Below are positions 58,154 to 64,000 of a DNA stretch of 64,000 nucleotides, piece after piece. Both the position numbers and the translations under genes were made by a program. The stretch's first letter is position 1. Each line of letters begins with the position of its first letter. The notes under the pieces were generated by a model, which saw only the letters and a list, made by a program, of their open reading frames with translations, did not search any database and was not told the DNA's origin. Location of the stretch: the NCBI GenBank assembly GCA_965249955.1, contig OZ252261.1, positions 3,596,001 to 3,660,000 on the forward strand, written 5' to 3'. Source of the DNA: SB11 sp965249955 (GTDB lineage: Bacteria; Bacteroidota; Bacteroidia; UBA8524).

Positions 58154-60160
58154 ATGAAGCACTTATACCTTGTTGTATTTTTTATCGGTTTATTTCAGCT
58201 CACAGCAAAAGCACAATGGCAACGCCTACCTGCCCCAACACCTGAGTATGAAGATGAAGCAGGCAATGCTACTTGCATTATTACCAACGATACTTTTGTA
58301 TGGCTAGGGACTGAAAGTAGCGGAATTTTTAGGCTTGATATACAAAACGGCAGTAGTTGGCAACCCGCTAACACAGGCATACAAACTTATACCATATATA
58401 CACTGGTATACAGCAATGGCAACTTAACTACCACTACAGATAGAGGTGTTTATATTTCTACCAACAACGGCAATAGTTGGTCGGCAATAAACAAAGGCTT
58501 GCCATTAGAACAAAAAATAACTTCGTTTGCAGCTACCAACGGCATTTTACTGGCCGCCACTGAAAAATACGGCGTTTTCCGTTCAACAGATAACGGGCAA
58601 AATTGGTTGGCAGCTAACAACGGACTGTTGGATAACAATATACTACAAGTACAAGCCGATGGAAACAGCGTATGGGCGCTTAGCCGTAATGCAGGCTTAT
58701 TTAAATCGACCAATCAGGGGCAAAGTTGGCAAGCAGTTAGCGTTCCCGGAAATTGCTTGGAGTGTAGCCAAATTGCCATTATTGATAGTGCTATTTTTAT
58801 TGCACAAGGCAGTCTTTTAGTATCGCGCAATGGTGGTGGAGTTTGGAAAGAAGACACTACAGTAAAAAATATTACAGGCATCCGCGCCTATAATGGTCGC
58901 TTATTGGCACACAATGCCTACCATATTTATGATACTTACGATACGGGCAAAGTATGGTGGCTTGATTTTGAGTTTAACACCGATTCTACCCGAAGAATAA
59001 ACACAGCCTTTAGTCGCCCTGATGATGTTAAATACATTGCCACACAAAAACACGGTGTGTATAGGGGCAGTGTTGCTGCTGTAACATGGAAACCTTATAA
59101 TTTTGGATTGCTTACTGCCGATATTGAGCAAATAGAGTGGAAAAACGGGCAATTGTACACCATAGCTTTCAATCGTTTGTATCGAAGCAGCAACAGAGGT
59201 TTGGCGTGGGTTAATATTAGTACATCTAGCATGGCTAAAACGACCTCTTTTTTAGTGTTGAATAATAAAATAATGACCAGTACAGATGGCGACGGAGTGT
59301 ATGTTTTAAATGCCTTGCAACAATGGAATACGGCCAATAACGGTTTAGATAACAAACGGGTAAACAAACTAATACAGCACAATAATACCATTTTTGCCCT
59401 TACACAAAACGGTATTTACCGCAGCCCAAACGAGGGCGATAATTGGTTTAAGTATGCTAATGCTATCGATACGCTAACGTTTACCGATATGCTGTTTGAT
59501 GGCAATACACTGTATGTGGGTACAGATTTGGGCTTATTTAAATCAGACAATGGGGGGAATAGCTTTGTTAAGGTTGATACATCAAACATACCGCGACGCT
59601 ATGTGTATTCTATTCGTAAAATAAACGGACAATTATGGTTAAAAGTAGGCATTGACACCCATGTGTCTGATGACGGCATCTCTTGGCCTCGCTACTATTA
59701 TGTGGGGGGTATTACGTTTGCCAACTCGGTATCGTTGGTGCAAAACCGTTTGTATGCCTCTACAAACTCCGGCTACTTACTTAAAGATACTGCCCAAGAG
59801 CAATGGCACTACATAAAAACTATTGAAGGTTTGCGTGCTAATGTATTTGAGGTTAGCGATTCGTTTTTGTATGCGGGTACTGGTGCAGGTATTTGGCGAT
59901 TACCCATTAGTAACGTTGTCACTGCAATTTCAACCCAAAATAAGAACCAGTTAACTATTTACCCCAACCCAACAACTGATGCAATAACTATTGAGGGTGA
60001 ACCCGCAAAAAATATAATTGTATACAATATGCAAGGTCAACAAGTAGCTGAATGTAAAAGTTGCAACGGCATTAGCTTACAAAATAAGCCCAATGGTATT
60101 TATTTACTAAAAGCCAACACGGACAAAGGAGTAGTAATACAGAAAATTGTGAAAGAGTAA
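58154..60160 (+). CDS. T9SS-sorted beta-propeller (sialidase/YCF48-like) protein
   Basis: The 668-residue protein has a signal peptide (MKHLYLVVFFIGLFQLTAKA), about ten propeller blades with NNGNSWSAINKGLP-type units (STDNGQNWLAANNGLL; SPNEGDNWFKYANA), and a type IX secretion C-terminal domain at about 600-668 (IYPNPTTDAITIEGEPAK; NGIYLLKANTDKGVV). It should be secreted or surface attached. The ligand is unknown. Confidence 0.9.
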   Translation: MKHLYLVVFFIGLFQLTAKAQWQRLPAPTPEYEDEAGNATCIITNDTFVWLGTESSGIFRLDIQNGSSWQPANTGIQTYTIYTLVYSNGNLTTTTDRGVYISTNNGNSWSAINKGLPLEQKITSFAATNGILLAATEKYGVFRSTDNGQNWLAANNGLLDNNILQVQADGNSVWALSRNAGLFKSTNQGQSWQAVSVPGNCLECSQIAIIDSAIFIAQGSLLVSRNGGGVWKEDTTVKNITGIRAYNGRLLAHNAYHIYDTYDTGKVWWLDFEFNTDSTRRINTAFSRPDDVKYIATQKHGVYRGSVAAVTWKPYNFGLLTADIEQIEWKNGQLYTIAFNRLYRSSNRGLAWVNISTSSMAKTTSFLVLNNKIMTSTDGDGVYVLNALQQWNTANNGLDNKRVNKLIQHNNTIFALTQNGIYRSPNEGDNWFKYANAIDTLTFTDMLFDGNTLYVGTDLGLFKSDNGGNSFVKVDTSNIPRRYVYSIRKINGQLWLKVGIDTHVSDDGISWPRYYYVGGITFANSVSLVQNRLYASTNSGYLLKDTAQEQWHYIKTIEGLRANVFEVSDSFLYAGTGAGIWRLPISNVVTAISTQNKNQLTIYPNPTTDAITIEGEPAKNIIVYNMQGQQVAECKSCNGISLQNKPNGIYLLKANTDKGVVIQKIVKE

Positions 60161-60212
60161 CTTATCCACACTATTCCGCATTTAAAATACTATTAATCAA
60201 ACTATTAACATT

Positions 60213-61082
60213 TTATTTAGCACCGGTAAAACCCATAGGGGCTAGAGGGGCATCGTACTCATAATAGCTTAAGTATAAAGTAGTTGTCTTTTGACCTTCG
60301 GCAGCAGTGTAATAGGTTATTTGATACTCTTCTAACATCACACTAGCGTTTGAACCTGCTAGTTTATGCGGACAACATGCCTTAATCCGAGTGTATTGTA
60401 TAGGTTTTCGTTTCTCATCACGTAACTGGCTCAGGTAAGCAATTACATTAACAAATCCACCTTTTGCAGTTGTGCCTACCTTTATAGGATTGTTTTGTGC
60501 AAAGCCATACGTTGCACTTGGCGATGTTTTGGTAATTTTTCCAATACTGTGGTATTGAGGGCGGTTTTTAGCCGTATCTTTATAAAACTTTACTTTATCC
60601 TCTACTTGGGTAGCACCCAAATCAAAAGCGGTTTTAAAATCATCGGCAGCACTATCCACCATATTCATCGATTCGTATACATGCGCACGATGATAAAAGG
60701 CTTCTGTATTATCTTCTTCTAAACTAATTGCAGCACTGTAATAATTTATGGCTGTATCGTAATAGGTAAGTCGCTTATAACAATTGCCCAAAGCTATATA
60801 AGCAGCAACATAATCGTGTTTATAATTGAGTACTTTTTTAAAATCAGTAATAGCCCCTTCATAGTTTTTCATTAACGATTTGGCTATGCCTCTATTGTGC
60901 AGGCTAAAATAATCATCCGGTTTTAGCTGTATAGCCATATCAAAGTAGTTAATGGCCTCTTTGTAGCTGCCACGTTGGGCATATTTCATCCCATCATTAT
61001 AATAGTCAACCGCAGAACGTTCTTGACTGTGTGCGGCTAAGAAAAAAAGTAATAAAGAGAGTACTGAAATAGCTTTTTTCAT
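60213..61082 (-). CDS. Exported TPR protein
   Basis: About 289 residues from ATG 61082, giving a signal peptide (MKKAISVLSLLLFFLAAHS); a TTG at 61091 would extend it by three. Five TPR units span about 25-170 (AVDYYNDGMKYAQRGSYKEA; YFSLHNRGIAKSLMKNYEGA). The C-terminal part is beta-rich. Function unknown. Confidence 0.8.
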   Translation of the reverse strand: MKKAISVLSLLLFFLAAHSQERSAVDYYNDGMKYAQRGSYKEAINYFDMAIQLKPDDYFSLHNRGIAKSLMKNYEGAITDFKKVLNYKHDYVAAYIALGNCYKRLTYYDTAINYYSAAISLEEDNTEAFYHRAHVYESMNMVDSAADDFKTAFDLGATQVEDKVKFYKDTAKNRPQYHSIGKITKTSPSATYGFAQNNPIKVGTTAKGGFVNVIAYLSQLRDEKRKPIQYTRIKACCPHKLAGSNASVMLEEYQITYYTAAEGQKTTTLYLSYYEYDAPLAPMGFTGAK

Positions 61083-61324
61083 TACAGGCAATTTACAATT
61101 GTTTAACGTTGAGCAAAGAAAGATATTTCAACAATTGTGTATTATCTTATCAAAAAAGCATCTTTATACTTTATCGTAAACTTATTACCGGCTGTATAAT
61201 CAACCCCAGTACATTTTGCAGTCTATAGAACTAATTATTAACCCACTTGAAACTAATATAATTCGCAAATCAAAAGGCACGAACATTTAAAACAAAAGGT
61301 TATTGTTTTGGCCACACATAATTC

Positions 61325-61358
61325 GCCGGGGCAATATAGTATCGCCCCGGCTTTTTTT
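61325..61358 (+). terminator. Strong hairpin terminator at the prophage edge
   Basis: GCCGGGGC (61325-61332) pairs with GCCCCGGC (61344-61351), followed by seven T on the plus strand. There is no plus-strand gene upstream in the 240 bp back to 61092. On the minus strand it follows the methylase stop but lacks a T run. No other feature is seen between 61092 and 61324. Confidence 0.85.
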
Positions 61359-61359
61359 G

Positions 61360-62151
61360 TTATATAGGATAGTTGGCCACCAGTACTTCAGTCTTAGTTT
61401 TACTGGTCAGATGGGTAACTGCCACCTTACTATCAATTGATTTTGAGTGCCATTTGTTCTTTTTGATGAACTCGGTAAGTACAGGGCTGGGGTAGCTACT
61501 CAGCAAGAACTTGCCTTTTACCCCTGAAAGGACTTGTAATAACTCCCGGTATTGCTCTTCAGTATAGCCCTTATAGTGGCCACAGTTGCTATTGAAGTAT
61601 GGTGGATCGCAATAAAAGAAGCTGTCAACACTATCCCTGCTGGTTATCACTTTTAAGGCGTCGTTGCACTCTATTTGAACGGCATTTAAGCGCTCTTTAA
61701 ACCTGGCCACCAGTTTAACTTTCTTATTGTATATCTTCAGAGTTGTCTTATTGGTTTTGCGTTCGTAAGCCCACCCGCCGTGCAACATACCAGCGAACCC
61801 TTGCTGAGTGTTAACATAAAATGCCCAGGCTCGTTTTATATCACTGAATGCCTCCGGGTGTTTTAGTATTTGATTTGCTTCGCGGTGGCACTTGCGACTG
61901 TGAGGAGTAGCCAGGATAAGCATACGAAGTATGCCAAAGTCACGCTGAGCCACCTGGTAGAAATTAACCACCCTCCCGTCAAGATCATTAATTACCTCAA
62001 CTTCGCTAGGCTGCTTTTGCCAAAAAATAGCACCCCCACCTACAAAGGGTTCACAATACAATCCGTGGGTTGGGATTAGCGGCAAGATATGTTTTACCAT
62101 TTTTTGCTTGCCCCCATAATAAGTCAGGGGCGTTGTTAACTGTGTTGTCAT
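61360..62151 (-). CDS. DNA adenine methylase (D12 class, Dam-like)
   Basis: About 263 residues from ATG 62151 (an ATG three codons earlier at 62160 is also possible). The protein has the SAM-binding motif LTYYGGKQKMVKHILPLIP, FVGGGAIFW and catalytic DPPY (FFYCDPPYF). It methylates adenine N6, often a phage or restriction-modification function. It lies at the end of the prophage segment and may protect the phage. Confidence 0.93.
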   Translation of the reverse strand: MTTQLTTPLTYYGGKQKMVKHILPLIPTHGLYCEPFVGGGAIFWQKQPSEVEVINDLDGRVVNFYQVAQRDFGILRMLILATPHSRKCHREANQILKHPEAFSDIKRAWAFYVNTQQGFAGMLHGGWAYERKTNKTTLKIYNKKVKLVARFKERLNAVQIECNDALKVITSRDSVDSFFYCDPPYFNSNCGHYKGYTEEQYRELLQVLSGVKGKFLLSSYPSPVLTEFIKKNKWHSKSIDSKVAVTHLTSKTKTEVLVANYPI

Positions 62152-62171
62152 CTTATACATTGTTGTTTAAT

Positions 62172-62228
62172 AAAAAAGGCAGAGCCTATGGCCCTGCCTT
62201 TTTTGTCGGGGTTTTCGACAAGCCCGAC
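62172..62228 (-). terminator. Double hairpin terminator after the phage tail operon
   Basis: Arms AAAAAAGGCAG…GCC and GGC…CTGCCTTTTTT (62172-62204) form a bidirectional hairpin; GTCGGG (62205-62210) and CCCGAC (62223-62228) form a second. They end the minus-strand tail genes. Confidence 0.85.
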
Positions 62229-62241
62229 GCGACAATATAAA

Positions 62242-63021
62242 CTAAAAATTGATTTGGAAACTAACACCGGACAAATTTATACTGGTGCCGGCTCCGATGA
62301 CAGGATCAGCCCAACAGCGGCCGTTAGTATCCACCCTTATCCAGGTGTAACCCGGATTGCCCATGTAAAAGGGAGGAGAGTCGAAATGGTCGGATGTTAG
62401 CACTATAAAGTGCTGGTTTTCTATTGGCCTAACATTTTCAGGAAACTCGTAAAACGGAGCATTGTTCAATGGTATAGCTTCAGGAAATGTAATATCACCA
62501 TACGCGTAAGCTCGCCCGGACTCTATACGATAATACGGCGTTGGTACCGGGTTGGTACCGCCTACCCACCCATTGCTTAACTCTAAAACCACTTTCCCGC
62601 TGTTTTGTCGAGGCAAGGTGATAAAGTCTTCTTTGGGTTCAGCCTCAAGGCTTCCAAGTATTTTCATCTGCGCACGGCGCACCATGTGGACGTTTTTGTT
62701 TAGCCCGTCATCATACAGCTTAGGTGATTTTGTACCATCCACAGTCTCCTGTATAATGATAACTTTTTCAGATGAGTCTACAACAAAGGATTGAGCCGGA
62801 CTATAAAGTACCTCGCCCCTGAAAACCATAAAACCTTCACTCAATTCATAATTTCCGGCAGTAGGCTCTGTAAACTCCATACCGGTAAGTATGTAACTGG
62901 CATCAGGACGAATACCTGAAGCAAGCCCTTTAACGACCTCATTGTAAGCCTCCTGAAGAAACATAATATCTTCATTTCGCCACCTGTGGCCGCCAGTCTG
63001 TATATTCAATTGATTACTCAT
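62242..63021 (-). CDS. Phage tail-fibre or baseplate-associated protein
   Basis: The 259-residue protein has no signal peptide. Beta-rich body with a C-terminal fibre-like part (AYGDITFPEAIPLN; GYTWIRVDTNGRCW). It overlaps the next upstream tail gene by 8 bp. Sequence has no clear family match known to me; its role is inferred from position in a tail operon. Confidence 0.65.
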   Translation of the reverse strand: MSNQLNIQTGGHRWRNEDIMFLQEAYNEVVKGLASGIRPDASYILTGMEFTEPTAGNYELSEGFMVFRGEVLYSPAQSFVVDSSEKVIIIQETVDGTKSPKLYDDGLNKNVHMVRRAQMKILGSLEAEPKEDFITLPRQNSGKVVLELSNGWVGGTNPVPTPYYRIESGRAYAYGDITFPEAIPLNNAPFYEFPENVRPIENQHFIVLTSDHFDSPPFYMGNPGYTWIRVDTNGRCWADPVIGAGTSINLSGVSFQINF

Positions 63022-63499
63022 ATACTATTTTAAATTTTGTTGATGCGTATTTGTAATAATTAACCCATGCCCTGATGGCCGCTTCATTACCAGCCAGGGA
63101 CACTGGTACATAAACAGTAAAACCTCCGTTAGTGTCATACTCCGTTCCGTAGTACGTGTAAAGCGGGGGTTTCCCTTCGCTTTCGTAATAGGTAAAAATT
63201 GGCGGCTCGCCTTCACTTTCGTAGTAAGTAACCACATCAATCAACTCATCACTGTCAGTTTGCACTCGGATGCGGTTTTGTGAAGGATCAAACAGCTTGT
63301 TAAGCAAGCTGGCCAGCACCTTTTGCTGGCTGCTGTATTTAATACGAAAATCAAGGGCAATGCTTGTGGCCACAAACTCGTTATACAGCGTTAAAAAAGG
63401 GATAAGCAGCGCTTTAAGCCACGACCGGGTAAAATCATTTCTCCACACCGGTGGAAGGACATCGTTAACAAACTTATCTATATCGAAAATGTATGTCAT
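63014..63499 (-). CDS. Phage tail/baseplate protein with internal repeats
   Basis: The 161-residue protein (FDIDKFVNDVLPPVWR start) fits a structural tail protein. Residues 91-126 contain three units of 12 residues (TYYESEGEPPIF, TYYESEGKPPLY, TYYGTEYDTNGG), with DNA repeats of 36 bp. It overlaps its neighbours by 8 and 4 bp. Confidence 0.65.
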   Translation of the reverse strand: MTYIFDIDKFVNDVLPPVWRNDFTRSWLKALLIPFLTLYNEFVATSIALDFRIKYSSQQKVLASLLNKLFDPSQNRIRVQTDSDELIDVVTYYESEGEPPIFTYYESEGKPPLYTYYGTEYDTNGGFTVYVPVSLAGNEAAIRAWVNYYKYASTKFKIVYE

Positions 63500-64000
63500 C
63501 GCGGTATATATTCAATTTGCGCAACATTATTAAGGGGGTAAGCCGGATCAAACTTAAAATACCCGCTGGCCGGTGGGTATTCGTGAATAACTGAAACATA
63601 CGATCCTCCTGCCGGCTTTGCCCACAACTCCAACGGCCCCAACGTTTCTACTCCCGGAACAGCCTGGCAGGCATCAGTAAACTTGTTTACATCCAAAATA
63701 CCGTCAAACCCTATTCCTTCTGTTATATGAAGATTAAGAGCTGCCTCGTAGGCCGTTTGAAAGTTTACAGGATCAAGTTTGCCATCGTAGTACACCTTTT
63801 GTCGTAGCCTCAATAAATCAGCGTCAGTACTAACGATGGTATGACGGATACCGGCAGGTTTAATATCTATGGCATAACTTTGTAGCGCTACCATTTGAGA
63901 CGTAGACAGGGGTTCTAACTCTCCGGCGTTCAGGATGGCCACTTTAATGATTACCCTGCCCTCCGGATCGGTAGCCGAAACCTCTTCAATAATACGGGCA
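63496..64000 (-). CDS. Baseplate J-like phage protein, truncated by window edge
   Basis: The frame runs open to the right edge of the window, so the N-terminus is missing. The visible part (ARIIEEVSATDPEGRVIIKV onward; STSQMVALQSYAIDIKPAG; GIGFDGILDVNKF) resembles the C-terminal region of baseplate J-type proteins. An internal GTG at 63942 is not the true start. Its stop overlaps the start of the next gene by 4 bp. More phage genes should lie to the right. Confidence 0.7.
   Translation of the reverse strand, partial: ARIIEEVSATDPEGRVIIKVAILNAGELEPLSTSQMVALQSYAIDIKPAGIRHTIVSTDADLLRLRQKVYYDGKLDPVNFQTAYEAALNLHITEGIGFDGILDVNKFTDACQAVPGVETLGPLELWAKPAGGSYVSVIHEYPPASGYFKFDPAYPLNNVAQIEYIPR

Overview
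The window comes from a bacterium of the phylum Bacteroidota. Evidence: promoters of the TTG–N19-21–TAnnTTTG type, two proteins with type IX secretion (T9SS) C-terminal sorting domains, lineage-typical families (DUF3078, DUF5683, DUF6580, WG-repeat and large PIG-L proteins), and a eukaryote-like class I ribonucleotide reductase. I cannot assign a genus. No rRNA, CRISPR array or intact insertion sequence was seen. There is one tRNA (Cys).

Layout. 1-4060: a ~300-bp intergenic element followed by nrdB-nrdA. 4282-6082: thioesterase, cation efflux protein and an orphan XRE regulator with three palindromic operators, then ~950 bp with almost no coding content. 7037-17724: M16 protease, DUF6580, an iron-centre-repair-like protein, NAD(P)HX repair enzyme, orphan peptide-binding lipoprotein, and parA-parB-DUF5683-GNAT. 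17725-18605: a second copy of the ~300-bp element and a possible RNA gene. 18606-26870: aspartoacylase-like enzyme, an unknown secreted protein flanked by a duplicated TPR tail, a seven-haem cytochrome, a DnaQ/GIY-YIG nuclease, an S24 repressor, a strong candidate small RNA and an MBL hydrolase behind tRNA-Cys. 27173-38264: S9 peptidase, T9SS cargo, MscL, and large envelope proteins. 38549-42504: envelope proteins, a zinc-ribbon/CPBP operon and a broken membrane gene. 42505-46836: PIG-L deacetylase, a 43-residue membrane peptide and an SSS symporter in an overlapping operon. 47227-60160: meaB, paralogous secreted proteins, acs, small AT-rich membrane genes, a duplicated promoter region, an outer-membrane barrel, an antitoxin with a broken toxin, and a second T9SS cargo. 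61360-64000: the end of a prophage (Dam-type methylase, tail/baseplate genes) that runs off the window.

Most of the window is ordinary core genome. The items most worth a second look are non-coding or decayed: two diverged copies of a structured ~300-bp element, a compact RNA gene with full promoter and terminator, an antitoxin with a dead toxin, an overlooked four-helix membrane gene with two in-frame stops, a 74-bp promoter-region duplication, and a tiny ORF translationally coupled to a symporter. I found no convincing new multi-gene defence or metabolic system. All statements rest on reading the sequence by eye; no searches were run.
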